NCBI GenBank assembly: GCA_966211965.1
Contig: CBIHON010000006.1
Coordinates: 1-64,000 of the forward strand
Direction of reading: 5' to 3'
DNA length: 64,000 nucleotides
From: CBIHON01 sp966211965
GTDB taxonomy: Bacteria > Pseudomonadota > Gammaproteobacteria > Burkholderiales > Burkholderiaceae_D
In this document: positions 23,264 through 31,846 of the stretch, in pieces
Layout: each line of letters starts with the position of its first letter
How positions within the stretch are numbered: position 1 is the stretch's first letter
Made by a program: the position numbers and the translations under genes
The notes under the pieces: generated by a model
Database searches by the model: none
The model's input: the letters and a program-made list of their open reading frames with translations, nothing else
Told to the model about the DNA's origin: nothing

Positions 23264-25228
23264 GTGGTGGAGAGTTATGACGGCTGCGCGGAAATCGAGC
23301 GTGCCTGGCGCGATGGGCTGACACCCGATCCACTGCTGACGGTTTCCGACTGGGCGGACCAGTACCGGGTGCTGTCGGGTAAATCCGCATCGGAACCGGG
23401 GCGCTGGCGCACCAGCCGCACGCCGTATCTGAAAGAAATCATGGATTGCCTGTCGCCGACCTCGCCGGTCGAGCGCGTGGTGTTCATGAAAGGTGCGCAG
23501 GTCGGCGGCACTGAATGCGGCAATAACTGGATCGGCTATGTGATCCACCTGGCGCCCGGTCCGATGATGGCAGTCGCGCCCACGGTCGAAATGGCCAAGC
23601 GCAATTCGAAACAGCGAATCGATCCGTTGATCGAGGAAAGCGCGACGCTGGCCAGCCTGATCGCCCCGGCGCGGGCACGCGATTCTGGCAACACGATCCT
23701 CGGCAAGGAATTCCGTGGCGGCGTGCTGGTGCTGACTGGCGCCAACAGCGCGGTCGGCTTGCGCTCGATGCCAGTGCGCTATCTGTTCCTTGATGAAGTC
23801 GATGGTTATCCCGGCGACGTGGAAGGTGAAGGTGACGCGATTCAACTGGCCGAGGCGCGTACCCGCACCTTTGCCCGCCGCAAGATTTTTATCGTCTCGA
23901 CGCCGACGATTGCTGGCACATCGCGCATCGAGCGCGAATACGAACAATCAGATCAGCGGCGTTACTTGGTGCCCTGCCCGCATTGCTTGCAAAAGCAGTG
24001 GCTCAAGTTCGAGCGGCTGGTCTGGGAAAAAGGGCAACCGGAAACCGCCCGCTATCGCTGCGAGCATTGCGATGGTGACATCTTCGAGCATCACAAGACC
24101 TGGATGCTGGAACACGGTCATTGGCAGGCGGCCAACACGGAATACACCAGCAGGACGGCGGGCTTCCACCTGTCGAGCCTGTACAGCCCTGTCGGCTGGC
24201 GCGCTTGGGCCGATATCGCGCAGGCATGGGAAGTCGCGCAAGGATCGACCACCGCGTTGAAATCGTTCAAGAACACCGAGCTGGGCGAAACCTGGGTCGA
24301 AGCCGGCGAAGCGCCGGAATGGGAACGCTTGCTGGAGCGACGCGAAGACTATCGCGTCAGCATCGTTCCTTTGGGCGGCTTGCTGTTGGCCGGCGGCGCC
24401 GACGTGCAAAAAGATCGCATCGAAGTGTCGGTGTGGGCATTCGGTCGCGGCAAGGAAAGCTGGCTGGTCGAACATCGCGTGCTGATGGGCGATACGGCGC
24501 GCGACGCAGTATGGAAGCGCCTCGCGGAAATGATCGGCGAGACGTGGACGCATGAGAGCGGCGCGCAAATGCCACTGGCGCGTATCGCAATCGATACGGG
24601 CTTCGCCACGCAGGAAGCCTATGCCTTTGTACGCAGCGTGAAAGATGCGCGTGTGATGGCGATCAAGGGTGTGCCGCGTGGCGCCGCACTGGTGGGTACG
24701 CCGACGGCGGTCGATGTGACTATCAATGGCAAGAAACTGCGTCGTGGTGTCAAGTTGTTTGCGATTGCCGTCGGCATCGCGAAGCTGGAGTTTTACAACA
24801 ACCTGCGCAAGAGCGTGGAAGTCGATGACGATGGTGCAATCCGTTACCCAACTGGCTTCGTGCATTTGCCGAAAGTCGATGCCGAATTCATCCAGCAACT
24901 TTGCGCTGAGCAATTACTGACACGGCGCGATCGCAACGGCTTCCCGGTGCGCGAGTGGCAAAAGACGCGCGAACGCAACGAAGCATTGGACTGCTACGTC
25001 TATGCGCGCGCCGCCGCGACTGCCGCTGGCCTGGACCGCTTCGAGGAGCGCCACTGGCGCGAACTGGAACGGCAAATCGGCGCCGCACCGATGGAAGATC
25101 CGCCACCACCCATAGGAATAACGCAACCGATTGAAACCAACGAGGCCACTGGAAACGGTGGCCTCGCTGTTTCTGGAGCGAAGAAAGCCGGCCGACGAGT
25201 GATCCGCAGCCGGTGGCTCACCCGCTGA
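23264..25228 (+). CDS. Terminase large subunit, lambda GpA family
   Basis: The ATPase has KGAQVGGTE as Walker A (near 76-84) and LFLDEVDGY as Walker B (near 174-182). CPHC and CEHC follow near 238-270 as a zinc-like insert typical of GpA. The nuclease part has IAIDTGFATQ and the closing ALDCYVYARAA. The protein cuts and pumps DNA into the prohead. A GTG at 23264 or 23267 has AGGA just upstream; a TTG at 23252 inside the previous stop region is the alternative. The last 60 residues are low in conservation and contain a perfect hairpin-forming sequence (25143-25168 area). Confidence 0.96.
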   Translation: MVESYDGCAEIERAWRDGLTPDPLLTVSDWADQYRVLSGKSASEPGRWRTSRTPYLKEIMDCLSPTSPVERVVFMKGAQVGGTECGNNWIGYVIHLAPGPMMAVAPTVEMAKRNSKQRIDPLIEESATLASLIAPARARDSGNTILGKEFRGGVLVLTGANSAVGLRSMPVRYLFLDEVDGYPGDVEGEGDAIQLAEARTRTFARRKIFIVSTPTIAGTSRIEREYEQSDQRRYLVPCPHCLQKQWLKFERLVWEKGQPETARYRCEHCDGDIFEHHKTWMLEHGHWQAANTEYTSRTAGFHLSSLYSPVGWRAWADIAQAWEVAQGSTTALKSFKNTELGETWVEAGEAPEWERLLERREDYRVSIVPLGGLLLAGGADVQKDRIEVSVWAFGRGKESWLVEHRVLMGDTARDAVWKRLAEMIGETWTHESGAQMPLARIAIDTGFATQEAYAFVRSVKDARVMAIKGVPRGAALVGTPTAVDVTINGKKLRRGVKLFAIAVGIAKLEFYNNLRKSVEVDDDGAIRYPTGFVHLPKVDAEFIQQLCAEQLLTRRDRNGFPVREWQKTRERNEALDCYVYARAAATAAGLDRFEERHWRELERQIGAAPMEDPPPPIGITQPIETNEATGNGGLAVSGAKKAGRRVIRSRWLTR

Positions 25229-25271
25229 GAGGAAGTTCCTCTCGACATTCACTTACCTTGGAGAACATGCT

Positions 25272-25775
25272 ATGAGCTTACAAACCCGTATCGAATCGCT
25301 GGTCCAACGCCTGGCGGTCGAATTCAAAACCGTCTATGACCGTATCGGCACACTCGGCAATCTGGCCACGACCGACAAAACCGATCTGGTATCGGCAATC
25401 AATGAACTGCGCGCGCAAATCACGTCGATTGCGACTGGCACCCTCATCGACGATGCGCATCCGGCCGCGACCACAACCACCTTCTCGGCATCGAAAATCA
25501 CGTCACTGCTGGATGCGCTCAAGGCCGACATTCTGGGCGGCGCGGATGCGGCATTCGACACGCTGAAGGAATTGCAGGACGCGATTCAAAACGACACCAG
25601 CGGCCTCGCCGCATTGCTGTCGGCGATCGACAAGCGGGTGCGCTTCGATGCCGCACAAGCGCTGACCGCCGCCGAGCAGGCCCAGGCGCGCACGAACATC
25701 GGCGCGGTAGCGATTGACGCGATCGGCGATACCGACACCGACTTCATCGCCGTCTTCGAAACCGCACTGGCGTAA
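25272..25775 (+). CDS. Phage fibre/whisker-like structural protein
   Basis: The 167-residue protein has a coiled N-terminus (TRIESLVQRLAVEFKTVYDRIG), the motif LGNLATTDKTDLVSAINELR often found in phage head or tail fibres, a Thr-rich turn, and a LTAAEQAQARTNIGA segment near the end. It likely trimerises. The ATG at 25272 has GGAG 9 bases upstream. Its place between terminase and head genes suggests a head- or neck-associated fibre. Confidence 0.7.
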   Translation: MSLQTRIESLVQRLAVEFKTVYDRIGTLGNLATTDKTDLVSAINELRAQITSIATGTLIDDAHPAATTTTFSASKITSLLDALKADILGGADAAFDTLKELQDAIQNDTSGLAALLSAIDKRVRFDAAQALTAAEQAQARTNIGAVAIDAIGDTDTDFIAVFETALA

Positions 25776-25778
25776 TAG

Positions 25779-26171
25779 ATGGACCTCGCCTGGCGCATCG
25801 CCGATCTCGCGGCCCGCGTGGCTGTCGAGATCAAGTCACGCATCACGGCCGATCACCCCGGCGTCGCCAAGGCGTGGGTGGATTTCGGGTTTGTGAAAGG
25901 ACAGGTGATCGTCCGGGCGTCCTATAACATCGCCTCGGTCACGCGGCTGGCCGAGGGCAGATACCGCGTGATCTTCGTGCGGCATCTGCCCGACGCGAAT
26001 TATTGCTGGACCGCCTTCGCGCGCAACGCTGGCAATCAGACTTTGATGAAATTCTCTGCCGCCCGCGCTACCGCCGAAGCCAAAACCCGCGAATACGTGG
26101 AAGTGGTTTGCACAACCTCCGCCGGGACATTTTCCGATTCCACGGAAATCAACCTCGTCGTATTCCGTTGA
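25779..26171 (+). CDS. Phage virion-associated protein, unknown
   Basis: A 130-residue protein starting 3 bases after the previous stop. It has a short helical N-terminus and then a beta-rich body (VIVRASYNIASVTRLAEGRYRVIF, EYVEVVCTTSAGTFSDSTEINLVVF), resembling a fibre or tip domain. I do not recognise the family. It may form the distal part of the fibre encoded upstream. Confidence 0.68.
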   Translation: MDLAWRIADLAARVAVEIKSRITADHPGVAKAWVDFGFVKGQVIVRASYNIASVTRLAEGRYRVIFVRHLPDANYCWTAFARNAGNQTLMKFSAARATAEAKTREYVEVVCTTSAGTFSDSTEINLVVFR

Positions 26172-26969
26172 ATGGATATCCGCATTTCTGAAAATACGAT
26201 GCAGCAACAACGAATAGTCTGCTGGTTCTCCTGCGGCGCCGCGTCCGCCGTCGCCACCAAACTGGCGATCGAAGAAAACGCCCGCGGCGCCAACCTGCCC
26301 TTGGTTGTCGCAAGGATCGTCGTCAAGAATGAAAGTGAGGACAACGACCGATTCGCCGCCGACTGCGAGCGCTGGTTTGGCGTGCCCATCCTGTCGCTGA
26401 TGAACGAGAAATATGGCGGCTCCGTGGACACGGTGATAGAGAAGGAACGCTATCTGGTCGGTCCCCATGGAGCTGCCTGCACGAGGCTTCTCAAGAAAGC
26501 GGTTCGCATGGCGTTTCAGTTGCCCGGCGACCGACAAGTATTCGGCTATACAAGCGAGGAACAGGATCGGATTGACAACTTCATCGATGCGAATGCCGAC
26601 ATTGATCTGTGGCCGATTCTCGTCGAAAAAAGTTTGATGAAAGCGGATTGCTTGGCGATGGTGGAGCGCGCCGGGATCAATCTTCCCGCCATGTATTTGA
26701 TGGGCTACCGCAACAACAACTGTATCGGTTGCGTCAAAGGCGGCGCCGGCTACTGGAACAAGATTCGCGTTGACTTCCCCTCCGTATTCGCTCAACGCGC
26801 AAAACAAGAGCGGCTCTTGAATCGCACCATTTGCAAGATCGGCGGTGAACGGATCTTCCTGGACGAACTTCCTGTCGATGCTGGAAATTATCCCAACGAA
26901 CCGGAAATTCAGTGCGGCATATTTTGTGAGATGGCCGAGAAGGAAATGTCGCGGGACATCGCCGCATGA
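26172..26969 (+). CDS. Phage PP-loop enzyme, PAPS-reductase-like
   Basis: The 265-residue protein has a PP-loop variant CWFSCGAASAVATKLA near 16-32 (ATP pyrophosphatase), then ACTRLLKK and a GYTSEEQDRIDNF segment, and a NNNCIGCVKGGAGYWNKIR cysteine motif typical of phage members. Relatives adenylate a substrate or move sulfur, as in PAPS reductase, tRNA thiolation and DndC. The substrate is unknown. The start abuts the previous stop, with a second ATG at 26199. It interrupts the lambda-type order between TerL and gpW, so it is cargo. Confidence 0.8.
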   Translation: MDIRISENTMQQQRIVCWFSCGAASAVATKLAIEENARGANLPLVVARIVVKNESEDNDRFAADCERWFGVPILSLMNEKYGGSVDTVIEKERYLVGPHGAACTRLLKKAVRMAFQLPGDRQVFGYTSEEQDRIDNFIDANADIDLWPILVEKSLMKADCLAMVERAGINLPAMYLMGYRNNNCIGCVKGGAGYWNKIRVDFPSVFAQRAKQERLLNRTICKIGGERIFLDELPVDAGNYPNEPEIQCGIFCEMAEKEMSRDIAA

Positions 26970-27032
26970 AAACGCATTCTCCATCACGAAACACGAATCT
27001 TCCGTTGGATTCTCGCTGATTTTTATCTCCCC

Positions 27033-27254
27033 ATGGCATACACAGAAGATCAATTGCACGCGCTCGAAGCGGCGCTGGCAAAGGGTGAACGTCGTGTTAC
27101 GTTCGCGGACAAGACCGTCGAATACCGATCGGTCGATGAATTGCGCGTCGCTATCCGCGAGGTGAAACGCGGCCTATTCGAGCAGGCGGCGGATACCGGT
27201 TACTGGCCCGGTGCGCCACGGCAGATCCGCGTCACGACCCGCAAAGGCTTCTGA
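27033..27254 (+). CDS. Head-tail joining protein, gpW-like
   Basis: The 73-residue protein begins AYTEDQLHALEAALAKGERRVTFADKTVEYRSVDEL, the classical gpW signature (helix, beta hairpin, helix). gpW plugs the portal after packaging. It sits directly before the portal gene as in lambda; the stop overlaps the portal start. No strong ribosome site is visible before ATG 27033. Confidence 0.9.
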   Translation: MAYTEDQLHALEAALAKGERRVTFADKTVEYRSVDELRVAIREVKRGLFEQAADTGYWPGAPRQIRVTTRKGF

Positions 27255-28750
27255 TGAGCTTTTTCCGCAAGCTGCGCGCGTTGTTCGGCGGGTCGCCGAT
27301 TCACGAAGCAGCGGGACGCGGTCGTCGCGCGCTCGCCTGGGTGCCAGGCAATCCTGGCGCCATCGCTGCATTGATGGCGACTGGGCATGAGTTACGGGCG
27401 AAATCCCGTGACCTGGTACGCCGCAACGCATGGGCGGCCGCCGGCCTGGAAGCATTTGTCGCCAATGCGATCGGCACTGGCATCAAGCCGCAGTCGATGG
27501 CACATGACATTGCCGACGCGGATAGCTTTCGCGCCCGTGTCCATGCATTGTGGTGGGACTGGGTGGCGGAAGCGGATGCAGCCGGCTTGACCGATTTCTA
27601 CGGATTGCAAGCGCTCGCCTGCCGCGCGATGCTGGAAGGCGGCGAATGCTTTATCCGCATGCGGCCACGACGCTTGCAGGATGGTTTGAGCGTCCCGCTC
27701 CAACTCCAGTTGCTCGAAGCCGAGCATTGCCCGCTGACGCTGAACACACAAACCGAAACCGGCAACGTGATCCGCGCCGGCATCGAATTCGACAGCCTGG
27801 GCCGCCGGGTCGCGTATCACCTGACCCGCGCTCATCCCGAAGATGGCGCATTGAGTCCGATGAGCGGCCAAGGCGGCTCATCTATTAACGATACGGTGCG
27901 CGTGCCGGCCGAGGAAATCGTGCATCTGTTTCGCCCGCTGCGTCCGGGCCAGCTTCGCGGCGAACCGTGGCTGTCTCGCGCTCTGGTCAAACTGAACGAA
28001 CTCGACCAGTACGACGACGCCGAGCTGGTACGCAAAAAGACCGCCGCGATGTTCGCCGGCTTCATCACCCGCCAGTCGCCGGAAGACAACCTGCTCGGCG
28101 AAGGCGAGGCCGACGATATGGGCATCGCGTTAGCTGGCCTCGAACCGGGCACGCTGCAAATCCTGGAACCGGGCGAGGATGTGAAGTTTTCCGATCCGGC
28201 CGATGTCGGCGGCAGCTATAGCGAATTCCTGCGCACGCAATTTCGCGCGGTCGCGGCGGCGATCGGCATCACCTACGAGCAATTGACCGGCGATCTGTCC
28301 GGCGTGAATTACTCCAGCATCCGCGCCGGCCTGCTGGAATTCCGGCGGCGTTGCGAAATGATCCAGCACGGCGTGATCGTTCACCAGTTCTGCCGCCCTG
28401 TGTGGGCTGCTTGGATGACGCAGGCCGTGCTGTCTGGTGCGCTCGATGCTCCCGGCTTCAACCAGAAGCGTCGCCTTTACCTCGCAGCCAAATGGATTCC
28501 GCAAGGCTGGCAATGGGTCGATCCCGAGAAAGAATTCAAGGCGGTGGTACTCGCTATCCGCGCCGGTTTGATGAGCCGTTCAGAAGCGATCTCGTCGTTC
28601 GGCTACGACGGCGAGTCGATCGACCGCGAAATTGCCGCCGACAACGCCAGGGCCGACGGCTTGGGATTGGTGTTCGATTCCGATCCGAGGAAAGTGGCGA
28701 GAACAGGCGCCGCGCAGGCCGTCCCGCAAGATCAAGGAGCCACAGCATGA
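27254..28750 (+). CDS. Phage portal protein, lambda gpB family
   Basis: The 498-residue protein shows portal features: RAKSRDLVRRNAWAAAGLEA near the N-terminus, GGECFIRMRPR, the HLFRPLRPGQLRGEPWLSRAL motif, and ITYEQLTGDLSGVNYSSIRAGLLEFRR in the C-terminal half. It forms the dodecameric DNA entry ring. It overlaps gpW at its start and the C5 methyltransferase at its stop (ATGA). Confidence 0.96.
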   Translation: MSFFRKLRALFGGSPIHEAAGRGRRALAWVPGNPGAIAALMATGHELRAKSRDLVRRNAWAAAGLEAFVANAIGTGIKPQSMAHDIADADSFRARVHALWWDWVAEADAAGLTDFYGLQALACRAMLEGGECFIRMRPRRLQDGLSVPLQLQLLEAEHCPLTLNTQTETGNVIRAGIEFDSLGRRVAYHLTRAHPEDGALSPMSGQGGSSINDTVRVPAEEIVHLFRPLRPGQLRGEPWLSRALVKLNELDQYDDAELVRKKTAAMFAGFITRQSPEDNLLGEGEADDMGIALAGLEPGTLQILEPGEDVKFSDPADVGGSYSEFLRTQFRAVAAAIGITYEQLTGDLSGVNYSSIRAGLLEFRRRCEMIQHGVIVHQFCRPVWAAWMTQAVLSGALDAPGFNQKRRLYLAAKWIPQGWQWVDPEKEFKAVVLAIRAGLMSRSEAISSFGYDGESIDREIAADNARADGLGLVFDSDPRKVARTGAAQAVPQDQGATA

Positions 28751-30123
28751 TTTTCGGGTCGGTGTGTTCCGGGATCGAGGCGGCCTCGGTCGCATGGCAT
28801 CCGTTGGGTTGGCGCGCTGCCTGGCTGGCAGAAATGGAGCCCTTCCCATCTGCTGTTCTTGCGCATCACTACCCGCATGTGCCGAACCTGGGCGACATGA
28901 CAAAGATCGCCGCGATGATGCGCGCCGGCGTGGTGCTGGCCCCTGATGTGCTTGTCGGCGGCACGCCCTGCCAGGCGTTTTCAATCGCCGGGCTGCGCCA
29001 TTCACTTGACGATGCGCGCGGTCAACTCTCCCTCTCGTTCGTGGACTTGGCTAATGCAATTGACGCAATGCGATCTGTTCCCGCCATCATCGTGTGGGAA
29101 AACGTTCCTGGAGTCCTCTCGACCAGGGACAACGCTTTCGGATGTTTTCTGGCTGGGCTTGCCGGCGAAGATGCACCGCTTCTCCCGCCAAGGAAAAGAA
29201 ACGGAAAGATCGAACGATGGCCGGACGCTGGTTGTGTATTTGGACCCCAGAGGACAGTCGCTTGGCGCGTCCTGGACGCCCAATATTTCGGCTTGGCCCA
29301 ACGACGCCGCCGTGTGTTCGTTGTGGCAAGTGCTAGAGACTGGTTCGATCCCGCCGCAATACTTTTTGAGCGCGAAGGCGTGCGCCGGGATACTCCGCCG
29401 GGCCGAGAAGCGAGGGAAACAGCTGCCGATGCAACTGCACCTTGCCTTACAAGCGGTGACCAATGGGTTGAGCGAACCGACGAAACACATGGACAAGACC
29501 CTGTTGTAGCCATCCATTATTGCCTTGCTCACGGCCAGGGCGGCGCGGAACTTGGCGTTGATCGCGCGCCAACGCTGACCTGCAACCATGAAGCGCCGAT
29601 TGCGGCATACAGCGTCGCCTTGCGCAGCCGCGACGGTGGTTCAACGGCCGAACTCGGCGATGAGGTCGCCAGGTGTTTGCGTGCTTCTTGTGGGGGCGGC
29701 GATAAAGCGCATGTCCTGGCGCCAGCTTGCATCACCGGCTCGATTACGCACGCGCTCAAGGCCGAAGGTTTCGATGCCAGCGAGGATGGGACGGGACGCG
29801 GTTATCCGATTGTGACGACTTCGCGCCAGGTCGCGCAATGCCTCACGGGCAATTACGGCAAGCAGTTGGATAACAGCGATACGCGCCTCGGGCCAAACGT
29901 CGCGATTCACGGCATGGCTGTCCGTCGTCTCGTGCCGAAAGAATGCGAGCGGTTGCAAGGATTCGCGGATGACTACACGCTGGTGATGTATCGCGGCAAG
30001 CCGGCGGCGGACGGCCCGCGTTACCGGGTGCTCGGCAATTCGATGGCCGTTCCCGTGATGCGCTGGATCGGCGAACGCATCGGCCGGGTGGAACGACTGC
30101 TCTCACCTGCCTCACCTGAATAA
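28747..30123 (+). CDS. C5-cytosine DNA methyltransferase carried by the prophage
   Basis: The 458-residue protein has motif I (FGSVCSGIEAASVAW), catalytic motif IV GGTPCQAFS (Cys75), the ENV motif (WENVPGVLS), QRRRRVFVV, and a C-terminal RRLVPKECERLQGF with GNSMAVPVM. A long variable region (residues about 215-385) would be the target-recognition domain. It is placed between portal and protease genes with coupled translation. It probably masks restriction sites on phage DNA. Confidence 0.93.
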   Translation: MIFGSVCSGIEAASVAWHPLGWRAAWLAEMEPFPSAVLAHHYPHVPNLGDMTKIAAMMRAGVVLAPDVLVGGTPCQAFSIAGLRHSLDDARGQLSLSFVDLANAIDAMRSVPAIIVWENVPGVLSTRDNAFGCFLAGLAGEDAPLLPPRKRNGKIERWPDAGCVFGPQRTVAWRVLDAQYFGLAQRRRRVFVVASARDWFDPAAILFEREGVRRDTPPGREARETAADATAPCLTSGDQWVERTDETHGQDPVVAIHYCLAHGQGGAELGVDRAPTLTCNHEAPIAAYSVALRSRDGGSTAELGDEVARCLRASCGGGDKAHVLAPACITGSITHALKAEGFDASEDGTGRGYPIVTTSRQVAQCLTGNYGKQLDNSDTRLGPNVAIHGMAVRRLVPKECERLQGFADDYTLVMYRGKPAADGPRYRVLGNSMAVPVMRWIGERIGRVERLLSPASPE

Positions 30124-30133
30124 AGAAATTCCC

Positions 30134-31456
30134 ATGAACCGATTGCAAACACACGCATTGCCACATCTGGCGATGCGCGTACTCAATACGCCGCTGCTGA
30201 TCCATCGGCAAAAACTGGACGTGATTCTGTCCGTGTTGTCGGATCGCATTGGTATCACGGCACCCGCGACCGTCAGCCCTCATGCCGGCGCATTCGATCC
30301 GCTTCCCGCCGACCAGGCAAGCGGCGCATATCGTATCGATCGCATCGCGATCATTCCGGTCACCGGCTCGCTGGTGAATCGTGCGCTCGGATTGGAGGCG
30401 CTTTCAGGATTGACCAGTTATAGCGAGATCCGCCGCAGCCTTGATGCCGCGCTCGCCGATACGAATGTCGACGGCATCGTGCTGGACATCGACAGTCCTG
30501 GCGGCGAAGCAGGCGGCGCGTTCGATCTGGCTGATCGGATCTTTTCCGCACGGAAGAACAAGCCGATCTGGGCTGTCGCCAACGATCAAGCGTTTTCCGC
30601 GGCGTATGCGATCGCGTCGAGCTGCGAACGCGTATTCAGCACTCGTACTGGCGGCATCGGTTCCATCGGCGTGATTGCGCTGCATGTCGATCAGTCGCAA
30701 AAGGATGCGCAGGACGGTTACAGCTATACGCCGGTCTATGCGGGCCAACGCAAGAACGATTTCAATCCGCATGCGCCACTGTCGCCAGATGCCCAGACCT
30801 CATTGCAAAGCGAAGTCGACCGGCTGCACAGCCTGTTCGTCGCGACCGTCGCGCGCAATCGGGGTTTGTCCGAGGACGCGGTGCGCGCAACCGAGGCCAG
30901 ACTGTTCTTCGGCGACAACGCGCTTACCGCACATCTCCCCGACACCGTCGGCACGCTCGATGACGCTGTTCTGCAATTGACCGATGTCATTCGCATGAAA
31001 CGCGCGGCAACGCTGGCGCCACGTTCCACCCAGTCGAGCAGCCCCAGCGCTGTCTCCTCTTCCCCCTTATCTTCAACCACCCACCAGGAGAATCCACCGA
31101 TGGAGTCACCCACCCCTGCCATGCCAGAAAGTGGCTCGGCACCCGCGCCTTCCAGCGCAAACCCGACCACCGATGCAGCTGCTACTGCTGCCAACGCCAG
31201 TTTGCAAGCGGTGGCGATTGCCGATCTCTGCATGCTGGCCGGCATGCCGGAACGCACAGCCGATCTGTTGAAACGCGGCGTCAATATCGATGACGCCCGG
31301 CGCGAGCTGCTCGCCGCCAAGGCCACTGCTGGCGGCGAAGAAATTCATAGCCGACTGGCGCCGTCGTCCAACAGCGCGGCGTCACCCTCGCTTGATCAAA
31401 ACCCTGTCGTGAAAGCGGCCCGCGCACGCGCTGCCACCGCGCGCAGCGAAGCGTAA
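30134..31456 (+). CDS. Head maturation protease (S49/ClpP-like) fused to scaffold, gpC-like
   Basis: The N-terminal 290 residues are an S49 peptidase: IAIIPVTGSLVNR, VLDIDSPGGEAGG, and TRTGGIGSIGVIA with the likely nucleophile Ser near 177. Residues 300-440 are Ser/Pro/Ala-rich and then helical, like a scaffold. Lambda makes protease C and scaffold Nu3 from one frame, and the same design is visible here (internal start at 31100). The protein drives prohead assembly and then removes the scaffold. Confidence 0.92.
   Translation: MNRLQTHALPHLAMRVLNTPLLIHRQKLDVILSVLSDRIGITAPATVSPHAGAFDPLPADQASGAYRIDRIAIIPVTGSLVNRALGLEALSGLTSYSEIRRSLDAALADTNVDGIVLDIDSPGGEAGGAFDLADRIFSARKNKPIWAVANDQAFSAAYAIASSCERVFSTRTGGIGSIGVIALHVDQSQKDAQDGYSYTPVYAGQRKNDFNPHAPLSPDAQTSLQSEVDRLHSLFVATVARNRGLSEDAVRATEARLFFGDNALTAHLPDTVGTLDDAVLQLTDVIRMKRAATLAPRSTQSSSPSAVSSSPLSSTTHQENPPMESPTPAMPESGSAPAPSSANPTTDAAATAANASLQAVAIADLCMLAGMPERTADLLKRGVNIDDARRELLAAKATAGGEEIHSRLAPSSNSAASPSLDQNPVVKAARARAATARSEA
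31100..31456 (+). CDS. Internal in-frame scaffold start (Nu3-like)
   Basis: ATG 31100 lies in the gpC frame with a strong AGGAG at 31086-31090 (9-base spacing), giving a 118-residue Ala-rich helical product equal to the scaffold part of the fusion. The ribosome site inside a coding region at exactly the protease-scaffold border supports independent scaffold synthesis as for lambda Nu3. Confidence 0.7.
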   Translation: MESPTPAMPESGSAPAPSSANPTTDAAATAANASLQAVAIADLCMLAGMPERTADLLKRGVNIDDARRELLAAKATAGGEEIHSRLAPSSNSAASPSLDQNPVVKAARARAATARSEA

Positions 31457-31466
31457 GGAGAACGTC

Positions 31467-31844
31467 ATGTCTGTCATGAACGAAGCGCTGAACCTGGGCG
31501 ATCTGCTCAAATACGAAGCGCCCAATCTCTACTCACGCGACCGGGTGTCGGTCGCCGCCGGTCAAGTGCTTGCTCTTGGCACGGTGATCGGCATGATCAC
31601 CACCACTGGAAAGGTGAAGCAACTCGACCCTTCCGCCACAGACGGGAGCCAGTTCGCCGCAGGCGTGCTGCTGCAAGCCTGCGACGCCCATCTCGCCGAT
31701 CGCGACGACGGCTTGATCGTCGCGCGTCACGCGATCGTCGCCGACCATGCGCTGGTCTTTCCCGTCGAAATCGCCGGCGCGGAAAAGCTGGCGATCATTC
31801 AACAATTGAAGAACCTGGGCATCCTGGTTCGCAAGGGAGTGTAA
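31467..31844 (+). CDS. Head decoration protein, gpD-like
   Basis: The 125-residue protein (LGDLLKYEAPNLYSRDRVSVAAGQVLALGTVIG, AAGVLLQACDA) matches the lambda gpD decoration family, which trims the expanded capsid as trimers. AAGGAG precedes the ATG. It lies between scaffold and major capsid genes, as expected. Confidence 0.92.
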   Translation: MSVMNEALNLGDLLKYEAPNLYSRDRVSVAAGQVLALGTVIGMITTTGKVKQLDPSATDGSQFAAGVLLQACDAHLADRDDGLIVARHAIVADHALVFPVEIAGAEKLAIIQQLKNLGILVRKGV

Positions 31845-31846
31845 CC

